A stretch of DNA of 64,000 nucleotides, taken from the NCBI GenBank assembly GCA_914767715.1, contig OU612073.1, positions 4,960,001-5,024,000 on the forward strand. The letters run 5' to 3'. Position 1 is the stretch's first letter, and every line of letters starts with the position of its first letter. The translations under genes were made by a program, and so were the position numbers. The stretch comes from Membranipora membranacea. Its lineage: Eukaryota; Bryozoa; Gymnolaemata; Cheilostomatida; Membraniporidae. Under the pieces are notes generated by a model. It was not told where the DNA came from. It saw nothing but the letters and a program-made list of their open reading frames with translations, and did no database searches. Of this stretch, positions 35,001-44,494 are shown piece after piece.

Positions 35001-38000
35001 GCGTCCTCACGCAAATCATTCTAAGCAGTTCAATCCTCTGCCCCTCAGCATTTATTTTGTGAGTTTATTTTGTGTGCACATGGTAAGCAGTTATATGGTT
35101 ACCTCATAAACTTACCAAAAGTTGTTAATCAATTAATAATATGTCTGTGGGCCCTCTGTGGGCCCTCTGTGGGCAATTTCTACCGGTGATACCAGAACCC
35201 ACACATCTATATCAGCTGTCAAAAACAACGCCAACGTCCTGGAAGTCACAATCTCAAGGTTCGAGTAGCTGGGAGCCAATACAGTAGCTGGGAATACAGT
35301 AGCTGGGAATACAGTAGCTGGGAATACAGTGGCTGCCAATACAGTAGCTGGGAATCCAATAAAGTTGACTGCATTCCAGTTGCTCCCTTCCACCGGTCCA
35401 GTGGAGCAGGAGTAACTCCAAATGCAGGCAAACTGACCAAACTTGGTCTAGCCCTTATTGGACTGATGATCTGATATTTCTGTATTAATTTTTAACAGAT
35501 GGACATCTAAATACTGCTCCAATGCTAGCATTCTGATGAAGATTGATGATGACCTACTACTACAAAGCAAAGCACTACCATTACTGAGAAAATATATACA
35601 AGAATGGAGCAAACTGCAGGACCCCTTTTACATAGGTATGTAGTGTAAGTGTAGTCTGAGCACTTAGATTAATAGGTATGTTACTTTACCAGTATCATCC
35701 AGGTACGAAAATGTGTCAGTTCTTAATTAAAAATGTTCAACATGAAGAGAAACGCTAATACAGAGCTCATATAAGTTACCATCTATATAATAGATTTACA
35801 TACAACGCCACAGCATTGTCTTTGCTTGTACGCGAAATTATTGCGTAACAAAGGTTCAAAAAAATGATTCAAGAATTAAGTTTGAAGCGTCATCAGTCAA
35901 TTTACTGTGTCTACTGTGGGTTGGCCAATGTGTTGTTTCTAATGGGCTGTTAGAAAGGGGAGAGCCAATGCTATTTGATAACTATGGCGCATAAGATGAG
36001 AGTTTTGTGGGAATCGAAACAACACCACAGATTCTCTATTAATGGGGCAATCAGAGCAGTTGATCTAGGGGTGTTAATCAATTACTGCCACAGGCTATCT
36101 ATTGATCCACACTCGGAGAAGGAGGGAGGACTTGGCATAAGCTCTCCTCCCAAACAGACCGCCAGAGCAACAACATCGGCCAACTATTGGTTCTTTTTAA
36201 TAATTTGGATTCAAATTATGGTTCAGTACATTGGCAACAAAAAATAAATGTTATTAGTTTGAGTCTAAATTTTACATCCAAATTCCATTTCACGAAATAA
36301 CCTCTTCCAAAAAAAATGGCAGGCATGTGCTAACACCTGTTAAGTACTGACATTTTTGTATCATGTATCAACAAGGATAAGCAAAGCATTCACTGAAAGA
36401 ATTAAGTGCCATGTTACTCTTCAATTGCAAACCGATAGATTTAAAAGTGCCCTAGCACTTTTCAATACATGAAACTTGCAACCTTTTACTTTGTCCTTTC
36501 GATAGCATAGCAGGAAATACCTCAATCTGTCTCAATTAAAGTGTAAGTAGTGGGAAGTAAGGTAGATCAACCAGCAAACTGTCCCGACCTTACACAAAAC
36601 AAACTTGTGTTTGCTTTGTCTATGGCATTTCAACTACTGATGGGGTTATGTAGCATTCTCATTGTGAGGAGCTTTGTGTACTGAATCTAACGGCTCTGCT
36701 TAAAATGGAGTGTACTTATGTGTCGCCCTGTTTGTTTTCACGTTGTTGTTCCTATTTGACGTTTTTGACTTGATTTGGAGTTACACACTCATGACAAGAG
36801 AAAAGAAAATTTCTTATAATGAATGATACGTACAGGGAAACTTAAAGTTGTCGTATTATACCAAGCTCTAAATGAGGTGGTTTTATCGGACCGAAAAGTC
36901 GTATCTCGTACTATTTCAGGTTCCCCGATTAATTAGGTAACCTTTTTACCATGTAGATACTCATTAGCAGTGCATATAACATAGAAAATAAAATAGAAAA
37001 TAAAATCTGGCCATAATTTTAAGGTAATCAATCGATGATAGGGAAATGGTATTCCGATGTCAACTGCCAGACATATCATTTATAATCTTTATTACTGAAC
37101 CAATGATCATCTTCTAAAAATTAGAGGCGACCTTTAGAGGTTTCATCACAATATAAGTAAGGAAGGCAACCTGGGCATGAAAATAAAAAACAGAAAAAAA
37201 TTAATCCTTAGACTTTATAATTTACACATCCGGCATTGCTGTAACACATGAGTAAAGTGTTGCCTCTCAATTCAGTTCGTGAACTGGTGTTGAGGCGCGT
37301 TGTATGTCTACTAGGTCTGCGAGCACTCGGTTGAGGTAGTAAATGATGCAGGCAGTGCCCAGGTGTCTTGATCTTGTCGATTTGTTGATGGCACATAGAG
37401 TCAATATATTCGTCTAGTGGTATGATGTTTAGCAGGGCTATCCTTTCACTATACTCGTCACAGCCTGGGGCTATAATTTTCAGTGAGAGTTTTTCCAGCT
37501 GGATTACTCGTTTCTTCTGTTGGTCGGTCATCATGCAGAACCAGGCTACGCTTCCATATGTCATACGAGGCCGTATACATGTAAGGTAGAACCTCGTGAG
37601 TAACCGCTGAGGTACGCCAGAGCGTTTGAGGTTAAGAAGGGTATAGGTTAGCGGTCTGACGTTCTTCAGGATGGAGTCTACATGGTCTTCGAAAGACAGA
37701 TGCTGATCGATAGTGATTCCTAGAAATCTAGTCTTAGTTGTCGGTGGTATTTGTTCTCCATTCAGCTTCAGAGTTGGTGGTTGGAATTGGTATCGAGCAT
37801 GTTTGTTAGTCAGATGCATAATAGATGACTTTTTTGCATTAGCCACCATGTTATACTCATCGCACCATGTCGATACTGTTTCTAGAGAGGTTTGGAGGTC
37901 CAGTTGTTGGTTTAGTGTTTTAGCGGGCAGGCCTGTTAATGTCAGGTCATCTGCGTATTTTATTATGTCACATTCAACTTCAAGGCTGTCCACATATAAT

Positions 38001-40261
38001 AGCCAGAAGACAGGACCTAGCAATGTTCCCTGGGGTGTTCCATTTATAACTGGTAATGTTCGGCTGGTATTGTTGCCGATGCGTACTGATTGGTATCGGT
38101 GTGTGAGGAAGCTGTTGATGATTTGCACTAGATTATAGTTGATACCCTTCCTCGTTAGCATATCTATCAGTTTTCCTCTGTCCATCTTGTCAAAAGCCTT
38201 TGACATGTCAAGGAAAGCGACTGTCAAATATTTTGACTTTGGTTCATCTAATAATTGGGTCCAATTATCGATAGCAGCTATGATTGCATCTACTGTACCT
38301 CGGCCTTTCTGATACGCATACTGGTTTCCATCAATGTTTGGTAAAACAAACTGAACATAAAAATGCATTACAGCTTTTTCAATAATTTTGCCCAGGTGCC
38401 ATAACAAGGAAATAGGTCTAAAATCTGATTCAGTATCAACAGACTTCTTTTTTTCGATTGGTACTATCTCTGCACACTTCCAAATATCAGGAAAATAACC
38501 ACATTTAAAACAGCTGTTTATGATAGTACATATAGGAAAGCAAAGCTCGTCTGCACACATTCGTGTAACCCATGATGGGAAGTCATGTGAATGTGTAGCC
38601 TTCCTTGTGTCAATATCTATGAGCCATTTATATACCTGATTGACTGTAACAGACAGGGGTGTAGCACTCTCATGACTGGCGGTGTCAGGGGTTATGCTAG
38701 TCGGGGTTCCTCCAACTGATGAGAAATAGTCATTGAGTCTATCAGCTGTCTGCTGTTGGTTTAGGTGTTCGCCGTTTAGGTTGTAGCTTTCTTTTGTCTT
38801 AGTTTTGTGTTTGCCTCTGAGTGTGTTGATAACATTCCAGCACGTCTTTGGGTTTCTATCATCAAGTTTTTTGACGATCCATTTCTTCTTTATTGTCCGT
38901 AGGTGTTTTTTCAGTAGACGTGAGAAAAACTTAGATGAAGGGGATCCTCTACTGTACGACTTCTTCTTAGCATTTCTTAGTTTCCTTGCCAAACTGTCAA
39001 ACCAGGGTGCGGATTTGTTGGATTTCTTATAACGTCTCTTAGGGCAGTGTTTGTCTACGATATTGGTCATAGTGTGTTGAATAGCTGATCGGATTTAAAA
39101 AAATGAACGCTTCCGCTAGAATACAGCAATGTTACACAGCAGTAAACTTTGATGTCTCAAATGAACTCATACTTCAAACAAAATTTTATTGCTAATTTGA
39201 ACAATGAAGTTCTAATAGGTCTGTCAAAATCTAGTCTCTTGTATCTTTGCCGTCTGTGATCATAACCCAACGCGCACAAAATTCTGTTTGTTTGCTCTCA
39301 CAGGAACAGTTTTTTATTAATACTTTTATTGGCATCATAATCATTTTAAAGAAAGATAATGCTTTTCGAAGAAAAAAAAAGATGCAGTTCTTAAATGTAT
39401 AATATGACTTGAGCTAATAATTGTTGGATAAAAAACTGATAAGTTGTCTTTTAAAAGTTTATAGAGATTTAATGATCTGATAAATCTTGGCGAAAGTTAA
39501 AAACAATGACGATAGATGTGTATCAGTTAGTGCTTATTGTTGTTGCTCTGGTGCTTGTCTGATTACCAAAACCTTGCTTTATATAAAGAGATGTATCAAT
39601 CCTGCGATGCGATGGTAGTTGCTGGTTTTTTCAAAAGTGGGTCTGTTATAACAGTAAACTAAATGGTAAAACCGAAAATTTAAAATACTCTTTGAAAGCA
39701 GATTAAGTATAAATATACTTTATCCAAGTACTAGGTTGTATTATGATTGATAATGATCTGCAATCTGAAAATTAAATAAAACAAGAGTTTTCCTGAGTTT
39801 TACTCACCGTCATTCAAATTTATCTGGGTAATATCAATGAATTTATAATAGTGAAAATCACTTGTCTCATTGTAGGAAAGTATTTGAACTCCAGGGTGAT
39901 CAGAAAATCTAACAGTAAGTGGTACGTACCATGTGAGGTGTGGCCATACGAGAGTTATCCTACATGGTTTCAAGGTCTGGTGTACTTCCTCAAACCAAAT
40001 GCTACAGCACAACTTTTCCAACAAGCAATGCAGACGCACTATATGCATACTGACGATGTGTTCATCGGTATTGTAGTGGATGAAACACCTTTAGTCAAAG
40101 TTAGTCTAAATATTAGCAATTTAAGTGTTTACTCAAGACAGCAAATTCATTGGAATCAAGGTAAAGTACCTTTTTTGCACCAGCCTAACGCCAATACTTT
40201 TATGATATGGGCTTACGAGCAATACTTTTGGCAACCCACGAGATGCCAAAAGTATTGCTGA
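32059..40261 (+). CDS. Beta-1,3-galactosyltransferase-like glycosyltransferase (GT31)
   Basis: Type II Golgi enzyme of family GT31, expected to add a beta-1,3-linked sugar from a UDP-sugar to a glycan; donor and acceptor cannot be read from sequence. Exons: 32059-32337, 33990-34219, 35499-35635, 39876-40261, with closing phases, 343 residues. A short cytoplasmic tail precedes a signal anchor (about 12-29, FMLGTILSLLVFIIGG). Motifs: LLVVVHSATK near 84-93, RRKALRATWL near 99-108, the metal-binding DxD as MKIDDDLL (D186-D188), KWYVPCEVWP...YPTWFQG (230-249), and TDDVFIG (274-280) in place of the usual EDVYVG. N-glycosylation sequons are present. Intron 3 (4.2 kb) contains an antisense LINE with an intact reverse-transcriptase frame. 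A hairpin overlaps the last codons, so the C-terminus may be a recent alteration. Confidence 0.9.
35264..35355 (+). repeat. 15-bp minisatellite, about 6 units
   Basis: Repeats of TAGCTGGGAATACAG, with two variant units (GGAGCCAATACAG, GGCTGCCAATACAG), in intron 2 of the galactosyltransferase-like gene. It runs straight into a family F foldback copy. A short GTGGGCCCTCT duplication lies about 100 bp upstream. Confidence 0.9.
35356..35451. mobile_element. Foldback repeat family F, copy 3
   Basis: GACTGCATTCCAGTTGCTCC on the left; CTCCAAATGCAGGCAAACTG and the end CCAAACTTGGTCTAG on the right. The left outer end is lost or replaced by the adjoining minisatellite. Confidence 0.7.
37082..39095 (-). 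mobile_element. 5'-truncated CR1/jockey-type LINE, recent insertion
   Basis: The minus strand carries the reverse-transcriptase half of a non-LTR retrotransposon. The first residues after the 5' end (TNIVDKHCPKRR) belong to the linker before the RT domain in jockey/CR1 elements; the endonuclease is absent, as expected from 5' truncation. The 3' end carries a short untranslated region ending near AATAAAGATTA. It is antisense in intron 3 of the galactosyltransferase-like gene. A near-identical 3' fragment lies at 40349-40798. I found no clear target duplication for this copy. Confidence 0.9.
37208..39070 (-). CDS. LINE reverse transcriptase, uninterrupted 620 codons
   Basis: Copies element RNA into DNA at the target. 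Conserved RT blocks are present in order: DFRPISLLWHLGKIIEK, QYAYQKGRGTVDAI, VAFLDMSKAFDKMDRGKL (motif A Asp), NGTPQGTLLGPVFWLLYV, IIKYADDLTLTG (motif C YADD), RFLGITIDQHLSFEDHV. The C-terminus ends CSNAGCVNYKV. The absence of stops or frameshifts over 1.86 kb implies recent insertion. The start shown is the first in-frame ATG; the true protein would begin upstream in a full-length element and include an endonuclease. Confidence 0.9.
   Translation of the reverse strand: MTNIVDKHCPKRRYKKSNKSAPWFDSLARKLRNAKKKSYSRGSPSSKFFSRLLKKHLRTIKKKWIVKKLDDRNPKTCWNVINTLRGKHKTKTKESYNLNGEHLNQQQTADRLNDYFSSVGGTPTSITPDTASHESATPLSVTVNQVYKWLIDIDTRKATHSHDFPSWVTRMCADELCFPICTIINSCFKCGYFPDIWKCAEIVPIEKKKSVDTESDFRPISLLWHLGKIIEKAVMHFYVQFVLPNIDGNQYAYQKGRGTVDAIIAAIDNWTQLLDEPKSKYLTVAFLDMSKAFDKMDRGKLIDMLTRKGINYNLVQIINSFLTHRYQSVRIGNNTSRTLPVINGTPQGTLLGPVFWLLYVDSLEVECDIIKYADDLTLTGLPAKTLNQQLDLQTSLETVSTWCDEYNMVANAKKSSIMHLTNKHARYQFQPPTLKLNGEQIPPTTKTRFLGITIDQHLSFEDHVDSILKNVRPLTYTLLNLKRSGVPQRLLTRFYLTCIRPRMTYGSVAWFCMMTDQQKKRVIQLEKLSLKIIAPGCDEYSERIALLNIIPLDEYIDSMCHQQIDKIKTPGHCLHHLLPQPSARRPSRHTTRLNTSSRTELRGNTLLMCYSNAGCVNYKV
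40218..40259. repeat. Hairpin overlapping the galactosyltransferase stop region
   Basis: AGCAATACTTTTGGCA, a 10-base loop, then TGCCAAAAGTATTGCT: perfect 16-bp arms that encode the final residues before the TGA at 40259-40261. Confidence 0.85.
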
Positions 40262-40348
40262 TCACAGATGAGGTATCCATGGCTGGTTTTTTCATAGAAG
40301 CTTGACATGACAGTCATACGTAGAGTTATGTATGTTTGTATGTATGTA

Positions 40349-40798
40349 TATATAATCTAATCTTTATTACTGAACCAATGATCATCTTCTAAAAATTAGA
40401 GGCGACCTTTAGAGGTTTCATCACAATATAAGTAAGGAAGGCAACCTGGGCATGAAAATAAAAAACAGAAATAAATTAATCCTTAGACTTTATAATTTAC
40501 ACATCCGGCATTGCTGTAACACATGAGTAAAGTGTTGCCTCTCAATTCAGTTCGTGAGCTGGTGTTGAGGCGCGTTGTATGTCTACTAGGTCTGCGAGCA
40601 CTCGGTTGAGGTAGTAAATGATGCAGGCAGTGCCCAGGTGTCTTGATCTTGTCGATTTGTTGATGGCACATAGAGTCAATATATCCGTCTAGTGGTATGA
40701 TGTTTAGCAGGGCTATCCTTTCACTATACTCGTCACAGCCTGGGGCTATAATTTTCAGTGAGAGTTTTTCCAGCTGGATTACTCGTTTCTTCTGTTGG
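40349..40798 (-). mobile_element. Second LINE copy, short 3' fragment
   Basis: Almost identical to 37082-37530, including the C-terminal RT codons. The 3' tail reads AATAAAGATTAGATTA, suggesting GATTA-type tail repeats. The candidate target duplication GTATGTATGTA (11 bp) is at 40338-40348 and 40798-40808; the target is itself TATG-rich, so this needs care. It lies within 100 bp of the galactosyltransferase stop codon and probably in its 3' UTR, antisense. Confidence 0.9.
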
Positions 40799-40809
40799 TA
40801 TGTATGTAA

Positions 40810-41977
40810 GTATAGTATGTTATTGCTATTACACTTTCCGATTATCAGACAATAATTCTGGTAGGATGCTGAACAGGACCGCCAACCATGACTTATTATC
40901 TAAAGTTGATAATTTGAAAAATGTGAAAACTGTATGCCAAAATATTCGTTCTTTTTGAGTATCGAGTTTTTCTCTCTCCCCACACCTTGGATCTTTGTAA
41001 ATATTGCTCACATCTCACTGGAAATTACAGTAAATGTTATAGGTTTTAGACCAGCAGACCGGGTATTTCAAATAAACCTTTGAATGCAAACCTACCACTG
41101 TTACTTGCATGTTGGTCACACCACTATTAATCATTATTTCGTCTTTTTCAAGTTTAATGCAATTTATACAGAATATTCTTCTTCTTTTTTTTTCAGTTGG
41201 TCTTCTTTCGGCCCAAAAAGTGAAAACTCAGTTTTTCAAAGTCGGAAAAGCCAATCTCTTCCTTTCTAGCTGTAATAGTATTTTTGATCTATGGTCTGTC
41301 CTTAAACTGCACTTCAATAGATTGAACTTGGCGGTGTTGTTTGATATATGGAATAAGGATATAGCATAGGTCAAGGTTTAGCACTACAAGACTAAGTGAC
41401 TTAGCTGGGCATTAATCTGCAAAACGGCCCTCAACATAGTAAACACAGTAAATTGATCAAAATGCCTTGCTATAATTGTAATATGCATCACCCTGAACAA
41501 GACAAACAGACAAACCTAAGCAATATATAGTCAGGCAGCCAGTTCTGCAGTAATAACGCAATATTTTTACACTGTAAAAATCTATAAAACCGTTATTTGG
41601 TATGGTAAAAAAGATGCATAATGTATACTTGTCCCCCTGTCCATCTATGATATAAATGTGTGGTATGTGATTAACAAGCCCAATAAGCTGCCACATCTGA
41701 GCCTGATGGAGCCTGACGGAGGTCGACAGCTGCACAGCTATGACTGACAAATATGACTATCAGTAATGAAATAATGCATAACAATGTATCATAGCATATC
41801 ATAGCCATTTATGATATGCAAGAGCAGAAGCCATCCAAACTGTGGCAGCCTCGCTATTAACTATCTTTCTTGGGTACCTGGTATACAATATCTTACACAC
41901 CAGCTGTTTTCTCTCATGCTTTGTTGTTGGGTCAACGTGGTTTGAATATAATATTTTAATTGAGCTTTGAAGAGAAG
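40810..41977. other. Intergenic stretch with a dispersed repeat
   Basis: Mostly AT-rich DNA. 41527-41580 repeats the sequence at 11985-12035 (CAGGCAGCCAGTTCTGCAGT, then ACGCAATATTTTTACA). The promoter of the C4-domain gene should lie near the right end. Confidence 0.5.
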
Positions 41978-43825
41978 ATGGACGACATTAAAAAGCAGCC
42001 TGGCGGACAGCAGCCATTGCTGACAGGAGGAGTGCTGCTCTCGTTAGCTCTACACACAGTGTTAGTGTGTGCTATGTGTTATGGTGTGGTCTATGTAAGT
42101 CAGATGAAAGCTGATATGCACCTACTAGGAGAGCGATTCGACAATCTCAGTGTCACTCATGAGCATCTGAAGTTGGAGATGGCTCAACTTGAGGAGGTAA
42201 GAAAATATATATTAGTAATGATTTTCTTGGGGTAAGCGTTCAAACTGTGCCAGGGTAGCTGGTAGTAGCATTCTTCCATCAACCCACCCTAAGTAGAGTG
42301 GTTGAAATACCACTACCAGTTTAAGAGAGAGTAACTTTGATTACCAACGACCAATGATGATGATTGTCATTTTATTTTTTACCGAGCTATGGGATGATTC
42401 TATACAAAAACAAGGTAAGAGAAGCCTTATACTCTATTTCTTGGGGGGAGGGTGCATTGACATCAGGCTCGAAAAGATTGCTAATCGTGCTCTATTTCTA
42501 TTTACCTCTAAAAGCAAAATGGTGAAGATCGAAACTGGAGTAACCAATCTAATGCAGGCACTTTCTTGGGTGAACCCTTTCTCTTTGTAGTCTATGGTCG
42601 ACAAGGGTGATGATAATAATGTAAGCATAGATAGTACCACTGAGTATACCGATACGAAGAAGCGTGAGATCTTGTCCTCATCTGAATCTAACTTAGCGAG
42701 CAAACCTCACAGTTTGGTGAGCTCTCATAAACGATAATTTTTTCTCTTCCTTGATTATTAAAAGTCATTCTGGAGATATTATCATACCTCTTTGTAATAG
42801 CTTAGTCTAAATACCCAGACTTAACAAGTTTGTGGCTTTGAGTCATCAAGGTTTGCTAATGTAATCTACAAATTTGCACTGGCAGTTGTCTGAGCACCTA
42901 AACTGGTACCGACCTTATGAACAATTATATTATATATTCCTGTGATTTTATTCAATCTTTTCAGAGTGAAGACGAGACAACCCTCAAAGGTTTGAAAGAA
43001 GTCTTAGATAAAACAGTAGCTAAAGGTAGGTAGCACTGCTATTACGGATCTAGTATTCTGCACCTAAACAACCTATCCAGCAATACATCTCTACTTTTAT
43101 GTATACTTTTGAGTTTTTTAACGATTTTTTTATCATTTCAAAACTGGTTTGATGACCTGCTGTATATTACAGAATGGAATCGCCTGTCTGCTAGCCTGCC
43201 GACTTATAGTGGAGCTACATTCATAAGATGGGGGCGCACATCCTGCCCCGCTAGCTCAAACCTTATCTACAAAGGATCTATGTCTGGACCAGAAATGAAA
43301 TCTGCAGGAGGCGGTAGCAACTACCTCTGCCTTCCAGAGGACCCATCTTACGATCCTAAAGCGCCTAAAGGTGCCATATACTCGTTCCTTACGTCGGCTC
43401 AGTATGAGGTGTTACAGTCACCCAACATATTTGGCAGTCAGTTCTCTGTCTTTAAGCATTATGTACCCTGTGTAGCCTGTGAAACCAATCAACGAGTTAA
43501 TAAAATAATGATTCCGGCCTCTACCCGCTGCCCAAGTAATGATTGGGTGCTTGAGTACAAAGGCTATCTCATGTCTTCAGCCACACATTACAACGATGCA
43601 TCAGGAATTAATAAAGCAGAAATTAAAGGCATACATTTCCGTGGCACCTATGTTTGCGTAGATAGTCAAGCAGAGGCCACGCCCTCTCCAGCTGTCACTG
43701 GCTGGGCTGAAGGTGTCACTCTGTTCACTGTCTCCGCCTCCTGCAGCGGACCCGGAGCTCTGAAAAACTGTCCACCTTACCTTGGAGATGCTACCGCATT
43801 GTCATGTGTTGTTTGTACGAAATAA
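41978..43825 (+). CDS. Membrane-anchored protein with short-chain collagen C4 C-terminal domain, no collagen repeats
   Basis: Exons: 41978-42196, 42591-42716, 42965-43025, 43173-43825; phases close to 352 residues. Residues 1-17 are cytoplasmic and 18-40 form one hydrophobic segment (LLSLALHTVLVCAMCYGVVY) without a cleavage site, so type II topology is likely. Residues 43-73 look like a short coiled coil. Residues 74-135 are polar and include a basic TKKR that could be a processing site. From 136 (EWNRLSASLPTYSGATFIRW) to the end lies the domain found at the C-terminus of sponge and cnidarian short-chain collagen C4-like proteins, with SGPEMKSAGGGSNYLCLPEDP-type sequence, SVFKHYVPCVACE and ten cysteines. 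No Gly-X-Y run occurs anywhere. AATAAA overlaps the stop codon, implying a very short 3' UTR. Expected role: extracellular or cell-surface adhesion or matrix protein. Confidence 0.85.
42235..42335. repeat. Decayed palindromic repeat in C4 gene intron 1
   Basis: TCAAACTGTGCCAGGGTAGC, TGGTAGTAGCATT and the closing ACCACTACCAGTTTAAGAGA resemble the arms of the palindrome at 31684-31812. Confidence 0.5.
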
Positions 43826-44494
43826 ATAAAGTTTATCTCTGCCCATACTGAGCTTTCTTATATCTGCGGACCTATTTTGTAAACACACCCGCCAAACCAG
43901 ATTGCCTCAAGCGCAGCTAAGTTTGAAGCATGGAGTGGTTGCCACCATTTTTTTTGTTAAAGGAGGCATTTGAGGTAAATCTTGAACTGCGATTTGGAAT
44001 GGTCGAATACAACTACCAACAACGCGGGCACAGTTTGAGCACTACGTATCCATCAAGCAATATTTTATGTCCCAATAGGATAGTGTAGCTATATCTGGAA
44101 ATTACTTTATTCATTCGAAGATAAAATAATGACAGCAAAATTACTTTGGGTCCAACAAGATACTGGGTTTCTCAAAGGAATCGCTGCTCAGGAAAATGGA
44201 AAAATGGAATTATAGAAACACTTGCTGTTTGTAAAGAAAATTGTACTATTAAAATAACAATATTATAGAATTTCACCATGACAATATTGGCCAATATTCA
44301 TGGTTAATTGTAGTAAAATATGGAGTTACCTGCCTGAAAGACACTCCTATCAACAAATGAAAACTGAACTCAGTTATGGCATCAAATGTGGCAATTAAGA
44401 CTGAATCAGAGGAGAAGGAATATAAATATAAAAGTAAAAAGATTAGGATTTAAACTTGTATAGCGATCGATGACTAGAAGACAAATTTGCTGAA
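43826..44494. other. Intergenic stretch between convergent genes
   Basis: The C4-domain gene and the KIAA2012-like gene converge here. Fragments GGAGGCATTTGAGGTAAAT and GGCACAGTTTGAGCACTACG (43965-44045) resemble the large palindrome family. No gene was seen. Confidence 0.5.

Noticed and set aside
37713-38138. 141-codon open frame on the plus strand inside the LINE
   Set aside because: It is antisense to the reverse-transcriptase frame, which has all conserved motifs; it has no recognisable domain of its own.
37060-39110. Target site duplication for the large LINE copy
   Set aside because: Flanks show only weak AT-rich matches (TAAAT-like), not enough to call.
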